This document shows positions 1 to 9,000 of a DNA stretch of 64,000 nucleotides, one piece after another. The stretch lies in contig DBFJJS010000010.1 of NCBI GenBank assembly GCA_048393055.1, positions 186,001 through 250,000 of the forward strand, given 5' to 3'. The first letter of the stretch is position 1. The number at the start of each line of letters is the position of its first letter. The DNA comes from Faeciplasma sp048393055. Its GTDB lineage: Bacteria > Bacillota > Clostridia > Oscillospirales > Ruminococcaceae. The position numbers and the translations under genes were made by a program. The notes beneath the pieces were generated by a model. The model was not told the origin of the DNA. It saw only the letters and a program-made list of their open reading frames with translations, and did not search any database.

Positions 1-1249
1 TGAAGCCATCAAACTTCACACTAAATCCCGAAGCCTTGAACACACAGCCGTTTGCCTCTATAGAGGCAGATGTTGTGTTTAAAATACAGTCAGCCATCTG
101 GCTTGCAATGAACCTCGACCATATCAGCTTATAAAGCTTATACTGGTCGTTAGTAAGAGAAGTCTTTGCGCGCTCAGGGGTCAAATCCGACATTGTTGGG
201 CGAATTGCCTCGTGCGCATCCTGAATGCTGTTGTCCTTTGATTTAAAAGTACGCGGCTTATCGGGAAGATACCCGCTTCCGTAATTATTCCTTATAAACT
301 CGGCGGCGGCAGCCTTTGCCTCGTCGGATATCCTTAAGGAGTCGGTTCGCATGTAAGTAATAAGACCTACAGCGCCTATTCCCTCGACATCGACGCCCTC
401 ATACAGCTCCTGAGCTATGCTCATTGTACGCCTTGAATTAAACCCAAGCCTTTGCGATGCGTCCTGAAGCAGCGTAGAGGTCGAAAACGGAGCGGCAGGC
501 GTTTTAATCCTTGTTCCGTTTCGCACAGACTGCACTGTAAACTCCGCCCCGTTGAGCCTTTCAAGCACGGCGTCGGCATCCTGCTTGCACTTAAGCTCAG
601 GCTTCACGCCGTCAACCGTGGAAAGCTTCGCGCAAAACGCCTTTTTAGAGCCCTTTGACGCAAGCTTAGCCTCGACAGACCAGTATTCCACAGGGGTAAA
701 TCTATTTATTTCATCCTCGCGGTCTACAATCATCCTTACCGCCACGGACTGAACTCTTCCGGCGGAAAGCCCTCTTCTGACCTTTTTCCAAAGGAAGGGT
801 GAAAGCTTGTATCCTACTATCCTGTCAAGTATCCTGCGGGCCTGCTGAGCATTGACGATGTTCATATCAATGCATCTGGGTGCGGCTATTCCCGCTTCAA
901 CTCCGGTTTTAGTAATCTCATTAAAGGCAATGCGGTTTTTTTCTTTTAAATCAAATCCGAGCATGCATGCCAAATGCCACGATATCGCCTCTCCCTCGCG
1001 GTCAGGGTCGGTGGCAAAATAAACATGCTCTGATTTTTTTGCTCGTTTTTTAATATCCTTAATTATATTTTCCTTGCCGGCTATATCCACATATGTCGGC
1101 TCAAAACCATGTTCGATATCTACCGCAAGCTTAGACTTCGGCAAATCCCTCACATGGCCCGCGCATGCGACCACCTCGTAGCCTGCGCCAAGCGTCCTTT
1201 TTACGGTGTGGATCTTAGACGGCGACTCAACAATTATCAAATCCGACAT
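1..1249 (-). CDS. topA: DNA topoisomerase I (partial, 3' end outside window)
   Basis: Type IA topoisomerase that relaxes negative supercoils by passing one strand through a transient nick. The first 416 residues are present. The protein starts MSDLIIVESPSK, the usual beginning of the Toprim domain. TDPDREGEAISWHL (about residues 79-92) holds the acidic Toprim residues. GLITYMRTDS carries the catalytic tyrosine, residue 299 (codon 355-353). Family members are about 690 aa, so the C-terminal part with the zinc fingers lies outside the window. It follows dprA by 15 nt on the same strand, the usual dprA-topA pairing of Firmicutes, and is probably co-transcribed with it. Confidence 0.97.
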   Translation of the reverse strand, partial: MSDLIIVESPSKIHTVKRTLGAGYEVVACAGHVRDLPKSKLAVDIEHGFEPTYVDIAGKENIIKDIKKRAKKSEHVYFATDPDREGEAISWHLACMLGFDLKEKNRIAFNEITKTGVEAGIAAPRCIDMNIVNAQQARRILDRIVGYKLSPFLWKKVRRGLSAGRVQSVAVRMIVDREDEINRFTPVEYWSVEAKLASKGSKKAFCAKLSTVDGVKPELKCKQDADAVLERLNGAEFTVQSVRNGTRIKTPAAPFSTSTLLQDASQRLGFNSRRTMSIAQELYEGVDVEGIGAVGLITYMRTDSLRISDEAKAAAAEFIRNNYGSGYLPDKPRTFKSKDNSIQDAHEAIRPTMSDLTPERAKTSLTNDQYKLYKLIWSRFIASQMADCILNTTSASIEANGCVFKASGFSVKFDGF

Positions 1250-1264
1250 TCAATATCGACCTCG

Positions 1265-2533
1265 TTAGCATAATTTCTGTATCGCATATCTGTTTCCGGA
1301 AAGCGACCTTACAAACCCATCAAGCTCAAGCTCAGTCAGGATAGTTTCGATATCCTCTACTCCCTCGCAAGACAACGCTATCTCGTCAAAAAGGACCGCG
1401 CCATTTTCGGAAATAAACTCCAATATCTTTCTCTTTCCTTCAGAAAGAGCTTCCAAATCGGCAGCACAAACCGCGGGAAATTCCTGCGTCCGCGCATGCG
1501 CCTGCGGTTCGCCGCTCGCGGGGTTCTCGCCGGTTTCGACCCCCGGCCTGACGCTTGCCTTTACCCGTTTGCTCCGGCGGCACGCGCCGTCCTCCTCAGA
1601 AAACAGACCGCTCTCGCTTCTTAGCTTAAACACGTCCGCGTTCGGATTGAGCTTATGCGCATATACGCTGTAATATTCGTTTAATATGTCCCTTGCGTCG
1701 AAAACAGGTATCGCGCCGTCGCGCAAAAGTCCCGTAACGCCTGCATAATCGTCGTTAAACAGCTCGTGCGGAGGGATACAGAAAATGTCCTTCCCCTGAG
1801 CCAGCGCAAACGCAGCTGTACTGAGAGCGCCGCTTCCTATTCCCGCCTGAGTTACAAGCGTGCCCAAGGAAATTCCGGCAAGAATCCTGTTTCTTGCACG
1901 GAAGTAAAACGAGGACGGCCTGTCGTTCGGCAGATACTCGCTTATAACTGCTCCGTTCCTTGCAACAACCTTCTTCGCAGAGGCGTTTTCCTTCGGATAA
2001 TCGTAATTAAGTCCGCACGGCAGCACCGCAATCGCCCTTCCGCCGGAAATCATTGCCGCCCTCAGTGCAACAGAATCAAGACCTACGGCAAATCCGCTGG
2101 CGATAACCACTCCCGCTTCCGAAAGCTCATGGCATATCCTGTCCGTTACATAGGCGGAATATTTGCTCGGTTTTCTTGTCCCAACCGCCGATATAACCAC
2201 CGAGTCGTCAAGTCCTTTGAGGCTTCCGTAAGTAAACAGCACAGACGGCGGATTATATATCTGCCTGAGCCTGTCGGGAAAATCCTCATCGTCAAAGCAA
2301 TATATATTTATCCCGTTATCGGAGCAGTATCCTATAAGCTTGTCCGCCTGCTCCATTTTAGTGGACGAAACCCTCTTTTCGTCCTGAGGCATGACATATT
2401 TTAAATCGCCCGAGCTTATTCTTTCATAAGCCTCCGAGACTGTCGCATAATGAGATAAAGCGTTCCACTTCCTTGAATTTGCAGAACCGAACGCCAAAGT
2501 CAGCCAAACCCAATATTTAAGGTCTGCGCTCAT
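1265..2533 (-). CDS. dprA: DNA processing protein DprA
   Basis: Loads RecA on incoming single-stranded DNA during transformation. The Rossmann core shows VGTRKPS (about residues 117-123), SGFAVGLD (146-153) and FRARNRILAG (about 211-220). A C-terminal winged-helix-like segment (about 365-422) follows a low-complexity linker. An in-frame start 10 codons upstream exists, but the ATG at 2533 has a GGGAGGTG Shine-Dalgarno site and overlaps the stop of the upstream methyltransferase as TAATG, so the 422-aa form is chosen. Translational coupling is expected. comFC further along shows the competence gene set is not limited to dprA. Confidence 0.95.
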   Translation of the reverse strand: MSADLKYWVWLTLAFGSANSRKWNALSHYATVSEAYERISSGDLKYVMPQDEKRVSSTKMEQADKLIGYCSDNGINIYCFDDEDFPDRLRQIYNPPSVLFTYGSLKGLDDSVVISAVGTRKPSKYSAYVTDRICHELSEAGVVIASGFAVGLDSVALRAAMISGGRAIAVLPCGLNYDYPKENASAKKVVARNGAVISEYLPNDRPSSFYFRARNRILAGISLGTLVTQAGIGSGALSTAAFALAQGKDIFCIPPHELFNDDYAGVTGLLRDGAIPVFDARDILNEYYSVYAHKLNPNADVFKLRSESGLFSEEDGACRRSKRVKASVRPGVETGENPASGEPQAHARTQEFPAVCAADLEALSEGKRKILEFISENGAVLFDEIALSCEGVEDIETILTELELDGFVRSLSGNRYAIQKLC

Positions 2534-3351
2534 TATCGCACCTCCCGCCTTGTCATCTCCCACAGAAGTATAGACGCCGCCGACGCAGCGTTCAGGGAGT
2601 TTATATTTCCATTCATCTTTATGGTTATCTTTTTATCGCACAAATCGGCGTCCTCACGCGCAAGACCTCTGCCCTCGTTTCCTATCACTATAGCCGCGCC
2701 GCCGTCAAATGTCACATCCTTGACGCTCTGCGCGTCCTTATCAACAACCGACGCGTATGTCGCAATCCCCGACGCACGCAGCAAAGCGATTACAGAGCTG
2801 TACTTTGCACTGTCGCAAAACGGTACTCTGAACAACGAACCCATTGTCGAACGCACGACTTTAGGATTATATATGTCGCAGCAGGAACAAAGGTATACCC
2901 CGTTTATTCCGACGGCGTCCGCCGCGCGTATAATGGTGCCGATATTTCCGGGGTCCTGAAGGCTGTTAAGCACAAGGAATTTACCGCCAGTATTTATTTT
3001 ATCAACAGCCGGGATTTTGTCAAGTGCGCGGGCACAGCAGTAAATGCCCTGCGAGCCCTTGGTATCGCTTAGCACGTCCCCAAGCTCGTCGGTAATTAAA
3101 TATAAATCTTTTTTCAGCGCCTGTCTTAGCAAATTCACCTCATCCGGATACTTTTTCTGCGCCTCACGGGTTACAAACCCCAGCTCAAGCTCAGCGCCTT
3201 CGGACACGGCGTCCATAACAAGCCTTTTGCCCTCCAAAACAAACATTTTAAGCTCGCTCCTGTGTTTCTTATGGTCGCGCAGCTTTATATACTGCTTGAT
3301 AAGCGGATTTTCCCTGCTTGTTATTTCATTTTCGTTATAAGCGTTCATCAT
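2533..3351 (-). CDS. SpoU/TrmH-family rRNA 2'-O-methyltransferase
   Basis: A 272-aa SPOUT methyltransferase, probably acting on 23S rRNA from S-adenosylmethionine. The N-terminal part (about 1-100) resembles the substrate-binding domain (SRENPLIKQYIKLRDHKKHR). The C-terminal knot has its three usual motifs: NSLQDPGNIGTIIRAADA, VIGNEGRGL and MNGNINSLNAASAASILLWE. It is the RlmB/TsnR-like form commonly found near rplT in Firmicutes. Its stop overlaps the dprA start as TAATG. The exact methylated nucleotide cannot be told from sequence. Confidence 0.9.
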   Translation of the reverse strand: MMNAYNENEITSRENPLIKQYIKLRDHKKHRSELKMFVLEGKRLVMDAVSEGAELELGFVTREAQKKYPDEVNLLRQALKKDLYLITDELGDVLSDTKGSQGIYCCARALDKIPAVDKINTGGKFLVLNSLQDPGNIGTIIRAADAVGINGVYLCSCCDIYNPKVVRSTMGSLFRVPFCDSAKYSSVIALLRASGIATYASVVDKDAQSVKDVTFDGGAAIVIGNEGRGLAREDADLCDKKITIKMNGNINSLNAASAASILLWEMTRREVR

Positions 3352-3376
3352 AATCCATCATTCCCACATTATTAAG

Positions 3377-3405
3377 AAAACACGCCCATATAATGAGCGT
3401 GTTTT
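3377..3405 (-). terminator. Intrinsic terminator after rplT
   Basis: Reading the minus strand, AAAACACGC pairs with GCGTGTTTT around an 11-nt loop and runs into TTTTCTTAA. It lies 8 nt past the rplT stop and ends the infC-rpmI-rplT operon before the methyltransferase gene. The A-rich other arm means it may work in both directions. Confidence 0.75.
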
Positions 3406-3412
3406 AAAATTA

Positions 3413-3769
3413 TCAGTTAAGAGCAGCCTTTGCCTTTTCAACAATTGCGGTAAATCCCGCAGGGTCGTTGATAGCTATTTCAGAAAGCATCTTTCTGTTT
3501 AACGCGATTCCAGCTTTTTTAATGCCGTTCATAAATGTTGAGTAGTTCATTCCGTTTGCCTTTGCAGCAGCGGAAATTCTCGCTATCCAAAGCTGACGGA
3601 ATTCACGCTTCTTCTGCTTTCTTCCGATGTATGCATAGTTGCCGGACTTCATGACGGCCTGCTTAGCCATCTTAAAGTGCTTGCTCTTTGAACCCCAGTA
3701 GCCCTTCGCGAGCTTAAGAGTCTTGTTCCTTCTCTTGCGAGTCATCATTGCTCCCTTAACACGAGCCAT
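3413..3769 (-). CDS. rplT: 50S ribosomal protein L20
   Basis: A 118-aa ribosomal protein that binds 23S rRNA early in 50S assembly and, in the family, represses its own operon through an mRNA leader. It starts MARVKGAMMTRKRRNKTLKLAKGYW, the highly conserved basic L20 N-terminus, and has the usual length. The ATG is preceded by CGGAGGT. It is the last gene of infC-rpmI-rplT and lies upstream of an intrinsic terminator. Confidence 0.98.
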   Translation of the reverse strand: MARVKGAMMTRKRRNKTLKLAKGYWGSKSKHFKMAKQAVMKSGNYAYIGRKQKKREFRQLWIARISAAAKANGMNYSTFMNGIKKAGIALNRKMLSEIAINDPAGFTAIVEKAKAALN

Positions 3770-3820
3770 AATTCATTACCTCCGTTATTTGATTTTAATA
3801 AATCCTTACAACCCGTTTGC

Positions 3821-4024
3821 TTATTTGTAAGGGATGGTCTTCTTGATAGCCGCCACGTTTGCGCTTGAAGCGTATGCAGTTCCTCTTGCGATCCTCTTTG
3901 CCTTGTGGTCCTTCGAAACAAGACGGTGTCTTTTGTATGCATGCTGGAACTTGACCTTTCCGGTTCCTGTAAGGCTGAAGCGCTTCTTTGTTCCGGAATG
4001 AGTCTTTACCTTAATCTTTGCCAT
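3821..4024 (-). CDS. rpmI: 50S ribosomal protein L35
   Basis: A 67-aa basic ribosomal protein starting MAKIKVKTHSGTKKRFSLTG, which is diagnostic of L35. It sits between infC and rplT in the standard order with a strong AAGGAGG site. In the known systems it is repressed together with L20 by L20 binding to the mRNA. Confidence 0.97.
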   Translation of the reverse strand: MAKIKVKTHSGTKKRFSLTGTGKVKFQHAYKRHRLVSKDHKAKRIARGTAYASSANVAAIKKTIPYK

Positions 4025-4050
4025 TTGTTTATCCTCCTTAATTAATCAAC

Positions 4051-4575
4051 TTACTTGTTCGGCTTGGGAGAAACCAGCAAAACTATGTTTCTGCCCTCTA
4101 CCTTACTGGGTTTATCGAATACGCCGTACTCAGCAATCGCCTGCTTGAACTGGTCGAGCAGCTTATCACTCAGCTCAGAATGAAGAGCGACGCCTTTGCG
4201 GAACTGAAGTCTAATCGACACCTTTACCTTGTTGCCGTCCTTTAAGAACCTTATCGCCTGGTTTGCCTTGGTGTTGAAGTCGTTTGAGTCTATTTTCGAC
4301 GTCATCCTGACTTCCTTTACCTCAACGGTTTTCTGATTCTTTCTGGCTTCCTTTTCGCGCTTGGTCTGCTCAAAGCAGTACTTGCCGTAGTCCATTATCT
4401 TGCACACCGGCGGGTTAGCCGTCGGCGCGATCTTAACTAAGTCAAGGTCCTTGGAAATGGCTATATCCAGCGCTTCCTTTGACGAGATAATTCCAAGCTG
4501 CGTGCCGTCCGAATCTATAACGCGAACCTGAGCGTCACGGATTTCTTCATTGATCTGATGATCTACGTTGCTTAT
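4051..4575 (-). CDS. infC: Translation initiation factor IF-3, apparent AUA start
   Basis: IF-3 binds the 30S subunit and proofreads the start codon-initiator tRNA pair. The frame shows the N-terminal motif HQINEEIRDAQVRVIDSDG and the C-terminal domain through to VSPKPNK. No ATG, GTG or TTG lies close after the only good Shine-Dalgarno site: GGAGGTG at about 4584-4590 sits 7 nt before ATA (4575-4573). That start gives 174 aa and the N-terminus SNVDHQINEE that the family expects. A TTG at 4599 is upstream of that Shine-Dalgarno site and is unlikely. Non-AUG infC starts (AUU in Escherichia coli) allow IF-3 to limit its own synthesis, so the AUA is plausibly regulatory. Confidence 0.93.
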   Translation of the reverse strand: MSNVDHQINEEIRDAQVRVIDSDGTQLGIISSKEALDIAISKDLDLVKIAPTANPPVCKIMDYGKYCFEQTKREKEARKNQKTVEVKEVRMTSKIDSNDFNTKANQAIRFLKDGNKVKVSIRLQFRKGVALHSELSDKLLDQFKQAIAEYGVFDKPSKVEGRNIVLLVSPKPNK

Positions 4576-4594
4576 GGCTAAGCACCTCCAAAAT

Positions 4595-4733
4595 AACAAA
4601 AATAAGAGCGCAAGCAGACACTTACGCTCATAAAATCACAACACTGCCGCAAAAACCGGCAATGAATCCAACTTTATTGACCTTTTCGCCTGCGGCTGAA
4701 GGTGAGAACGTAACCGTTACTGCTTTCTTTACC
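4595..4733 (-). promoter_or_regulatory. L20-type leader with attenuator upstream of infC
   Basis: About 140 nt of leader separate the promoter from infC. Just before the infC Shine-Dalgarno site, GAGCGTAAG pairs perfectly with CTTGCGCTC (4606-4629, 6-nt loop), followed by TTATTTTTGTTATTTT. This is an intrinsic terminator placed to stop transcription before infC. The layout matches the Firmicutes L20 leader, in which L20 binding favours the terminator; assignment to that family is by position and layout, not by a covariance search. Confidence 0.8.
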
Positions 4734-4739
4734 TGAAGC

Positions 4740-4768
4740 ATTATACACCGCCGCCGCAGCATTGTCAA
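4740..4768 (-). promoter_or_regulatory. Sigma-A promoter of infC-rpmI-rplT
   Basis: On the minus strand TTGACA (4768-4763) and TATAAT (4745-4740) are separated by exactly 17 nt, both hexamers matching consensus. Transcription should begin near 4733, giving the leader described above. Confidence 0.9.
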
Positions 4769-4826
4769 TAGGTTTATTTAATTTTTTTAATCTTTTATCA
4801 TATATACCCCGGGCAGGGCGCCGCAG

Positions 4827-5633
4827 CTATCCGATCATGTATCTTAGCTGCCCGAAATCCTTCTTTGAGTCGGCAAGCTCAGCCATGCGGCTGTAAAGCT
4901 CGTTTTTATATTCCTCGCCGTCGTGACCTGTCTCTATGAGCTGCTTTTGCGCCACCTCAAGCATCCTGTCCCGCAGCACGCTGTTCGGCTCGGCAAAGCT
5001 CATAATGTACTCAGAATCGTTCTGCACCGACGAAGACGCTCTCGGGTAAACCATGTATCTTGCGTCGAAGCTTCCGCCGTCAAGGCTGAATTCCTGGTTA
5101 TCAAAGCAGTACACCAGCCCGCTTGCATTGTCCATGCAGAAGCAGCTGCCCGCTTCAAATGTGCGGTACTGCCTCGGAGTGGCGTCGTCCCCGTCGTCAG
5201 GCAGTACAAAGGTTACCGGCTGCATTGAATAAACATAAAACGTCTCGGGAAGCTCGGATTCCGGAACGTTTTCCTCAGGAAACGGCGTATCCCCGTCAAG
5301 GCTTATCTTCTGAAGCGCGTAATCATATGAGGTGACAAGCGCATAGCCGCCCTCGTCAAAGAAAAAGCAATACCCGAGCAGACCGCCATACCAGTTGACA
5401 ACCTACGCGTAATCCGATATCTGCCTTGTATCGTCGTAGCAGTTCATATGCGCCTGGGCAATGTACGCGCAGTCTGCAAATACGTCTCTTTCCACCTCGT
5501 CTTTTCCGGATTCAGTGAAGCTTTCATATATATCTCTTCCGAAAACATACACCAGCGGCGTTATGGACGCGACAAGAAGCACCGCTACCAATACAGTAAG
5601 TATCTTAAGCCATCTGCGCTCTGATTTTGTCAC
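4827..5633 (-). pseudogene. Membrane-anchored protein gene interrupted by an in-frame TAG
   Basis: A single frame of 269 codons runs from a GTG at 5633 (after AAGGAGGTG) to the stop at 4827, broken only by TAG at 5405-5403. The part before it (76 aa) has one membrane segment (about residues 9-32) and ends ISDYA. After the TAG the frame continues VVNWYGGLLGYCFFFDEGGYALV and on to QLRYMIG, with good codon use throughout. No start with a Shine-Dalgarno site is evident just after the stop; the next ATG is at 5225. I do not recognise the family. The N-terminus resembles that of the next gene upstream, so the two may be a tandem duplicate. Either a recent nonsense mutation, a readthrough site or a base error explains it. 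TAG ends recD2 and the adjacent gene, so general TAG reassignment is unlikely. Confidence 0.7.
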
Positions 5634-5638
5634 GGCGG

Positions 5639-5896
5639 CTACACCTCCTTAATTTCAATATCAGACGAGACCTCCACGCCGAGGCTGCCGAGCGCGACGC
5701 TGTCAGACGGCTCGCAGGAGCATGCCTCGAGTATGTCCATGCCGGAAGGACGGTCCGCAAAGTCAAATAATTTTGATCTAAATCCGCTGGCTATTCCTGT
5801 CCAAAGAAAATATGCGTTAAGAACAATTATGGGAATAGCTGCGACAGCCGTTATCATGGTCAGGACTGTAAGCCATATTCTTTCGCGCTTTGACAT
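5639..5896 (-). CDS. Small membrane protein, unknown function
   Basis: An 85-aa protein starting MSKRERIWLTVLTM with one hydrophobic segment (about 8-33) and a polar tail of about 50 residues holding CSCEP. No known domain is recognised. The N-terminus resembles the next gene (MTKSERRWLKILTV), which starts 6 nt after this TAG stop, so they are probably co-transcribed and related. A strong promoter and an inverted repeat lie upstream. Confidence 0.6.
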   Translation of the reverse strand: MSKRERIWLTVLTMITAVAAIPIIVLNAYFLWTGIASGFRSKLFDFADRPSGMDILEACSCEPSDSVALGSLGVEVSSDIEIKEV

Positions 5897-5930
5897 GACA
5901 AGTCTCCAATTTTATATTTTATTGATAGCC

Positions 5931-5992
5931 ATATGCACAATAGTGCACATATTATCTAAACTAATAATAACGCCATTTAAATTTATTGTCAA
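5931..5992 (-). promoter_or_regulatory. Promoter and inverted repeat upstream of the small membrane-protein genes
   Basis: On the minus strand TTGACA (5992-5987) and TATTAT (5969-5964) are spaced 17 nt. About 10 nt past the predicted start of transcription is TGCAC-TATT-GTGCA inside ATATGTGCACTATTGTGCAT (about 5952-5931), a possible operator. The half-site ATATGCACAA (5931-5940) recurs exactly in a palindrome at 36774-36783 ahead of the GH43-like gene. Confidence 0.65.
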
Positions 5993-6016
5993 TATAATTA
6001 GAAAAATTTGTGTAAA

Positions 6017-9000
6017 CTACTCATATAAATTATTTAATTTCACCTCTATTCCCTGCGCTAGCTTATAGGAGTATATGCAGCATGACTTTACCGGCTTATC
6101 AAGGATTATGTCGAACGCCGCCTTGTAAAGCATAAGCTGCATGCTGTAGCGGTCCTTAAGCTCTTCAAGGCTTTTCACACGGTCGGTCTTATAATCGACT
6201 ATCACATATCCGTCGTCCTCTTCAAATATGCAGTCGGCTATTCCCTGAAGCATCCCGTCCGTCCCGGCATATATCGAAGCAAGCTCTTCTCCCGCCGATA
6301 TATCTGTAAACCGCACTATGAAGCTCTTTTCCCTGAGTACGTTTTTACTTGCGCTCATGCGCCTGTATATATCGCTTTCAAAAAATGCGGAAAGGCTCTT
6401 GCGGTCTATTGAATCCGCCTCTTTTTGGCTGAGCACTCCGGATAAATTCATTCTTGAAATCTCGCTCTCGAGATTTTTTGCCGCGGCGGCATAATCCGCA
6501 AGCTGCATGAATTTGTGCATAACAGTTCCCTTCTGCGCCGCGGTCAGCTCTTTAACGGCGTCTCCAAGGTCGGGAACTCTTGGGAAAAAGCTTAATGCAT
6601 CATCCTTTACAAGCTCTGAAACCGATATTTTCGCCTCGTTTTCGCATAGACGTTTGTCGTTTTTATACTCAAAGCTTTTAAATATTCTGTCTGCGAGGCT
6701 GGCATCGCACTCAGGCAAGGACTTATCCTTATCACTGAGCGAAATCGCGCTTTCCGAGTCGCATAAGGCAGAATTTTCGATTAAAATTTCGGGAAGCGCC
6801 GCACCGGCATCGGTAAACGGCTCTCCGGGCATAAAATCTCTGACGCAGGAAAACTCAGGATGCTTCATAAGCGCCATTACAAGCCAGTCCTGCATACATT
6901 TCGCCCTTCCCGAAAGCGATTTCGGGACAACGTGCGAGCTTAGCTCATAACAGTAGCTCTGCGCCGCGTTCAGCGTTTTTTTGTTTATATCCAATACTAT
7001 AAATACGCCCTCCTTCGCGCGGGTAAGAGCAACATACATAAGCCTTAGCTCCTCGGATAACAGCTCCTCTGTATTTTTCTTTCTTATATAGTCGGCAAAA
7101 ACGGTCCTTCTCCTTGAAAGAGTGGAATAATCATAAAAACTTACGCCTACGCCGCAGTCCGCGTTTAGCTGAAGCTTGTCGTATACATCTGTAAAATTAA
7201 ACTTCTTTGTAAGCCGGCACAGAAAGACAAACGGGTATTCAAGACCCTTCGACTTATGCATGGTTTTGACGTTCACGGCGTCCTCAGTCTCCGTGACGGT
7301 AAGCGCTCTCGCAAAGTCTCCGCCGGTTTTTAATATGTAGCCTATGTACTGCAAAAATCCCGCAACACCCTCGTTTGAGGATCGTTCATAGTCACCTGCG
7401 TACTCCAAAAGAAGATATAAATTCGCGCGCTTCTGATTGCCGTCCTCGTAAGCCGCCGCCATTGAGAATATGTCCGTAACGTCATATATCTTCTTTATAA
7501 GGCTTGTAAGCGGCATGCTTGCGGAGTATACTCTCAGCCTTTTTACAAGCCCGACCGCATCGCGGCACTTACCGCAAAGCTCGCCTTCGTCTGCGGATTT
7601 TGAAAGCTCAAGGATGTTTTTATACAGGCGGTTCTTTTTATTGTGAAGCTTTACAAGGGCAATCTCGTCGTCGGTAAAGCCCATCAGTGGGGACAGCATT
7701 ACGCTTGCGAGCGGTATATCCCTCATCGGGCTTACGGTTATCCGAAGAAGATTCAGCATAAGGGATATCTCCCTCGATTCAAGATAACCCGAGACGCTCT
7801 CTGACATTATCTTCAGCCCCTGCGCTTTAAAGCTTTCGGAAAGCGAATCATCGGTGATGTTGTTTCTTGTCAAAACGCAGAAGTCGCCAGCTCGGCAGGG
7901 TCTTACCCCGTTTTCGTCTCTCACGGTGACTCCTGTGTCTATCATCCGCCTTATTTTTTTTGCCACAGCGGAAAATTCTGCGGCAGCGCCGTCTCCCGAA
8001 GCGCAATCATCGGAATTTACAGTTATAATCCCGCACGGGATATCGCTCCCCTCAAACTCCGCGCCGTTTACAAGCTCCTCCTGTTCTGTATAGTCCACCT
8101 CTCCCAGCTGCTCTGTCATAAGAGACGAGAATATGTAGTTTGCAAAATCCAAAACGCTCTTTCTGCTCCTGAAATTCTTCGTGAGAAGCATCTCGGTTAC
8201 TCCTGACTCATGATTTTGAGCCATCTTCCTCGTATCCATGAAAATCTTCGGATTTGCCTGGCGGAAGCGGTATATCGCCTGCTTTACGTCTCCGACGACA
8301 AAAACGTTTTTGCCTATGCTTTTCATGTCTGTGGTATCGGATATCGCCTTAAAAATTACCTCCTGAAGATTATTAACGTCCTGAAACTCGTCTATTAATA
8401 TAAGCTTGTACCTGCCTGAACGGTATATTTCCTCGGCAAGCTGAGTCCTTGTAAGGCTTCCGTCGCTGTGGCAGTCCGCAAGCAGCCTCACGGTTATCAG
8501 CTCGGTATCGGCAAAATCAACGGCGTTTTTCTCTATTTTCCTGCGCATAACCTCTCCCTCAAGCTCGTAAGCCAGCTCCAGAAGCGCCGAAAAGCAATCT
8601 ATTACTATTTTGCATTCATCTTTTGCCTGACTGAGCGAGCACGGGAACATCCCCGCCAGATCAGACGCCTTGCCCTTAAGGCTGTCAAGGCATCTTTTGG
8701 CGTTTTCGTACATAAGAGCGTCTTCGTGCGTAGAGCTTTGCTTTTCAAGCTTTGTCTGGTTAGCTCCGGTCATGCTGACCCAGCTAAGGCAGGACAGCGC
8801 CTCGCGGCATCTGTCCCAATCGCCCTCTCTTACCGTTCGGACAAGGTCTGCGGCATACTCGCAGTTCTTATAAAGCCTCTGCGAAGCCGCCGCACGGTTT
8901 GCAAGCGAATCGGTAATGCTCTTTAGCCTGTCGCAGATAAGCTTAAGAGCGTCCGCTTCTTTTTGAGCGTCATTCATAAAATCATCGGTAACCCTTTTGA

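Noticed and set aside
1766..2404. Plus-strand 212-codon frame antisense to dprA
   Set aside because: Basic, Arg-rich shadow of a confidently identified gene.
5403..5405. TAG read as a sense codon (reassigned code or pyrrolysine)
   Set aside because: recD2 and the adjacent small gene end in TAG at sensible places, and no pyl gene is visible in the window.
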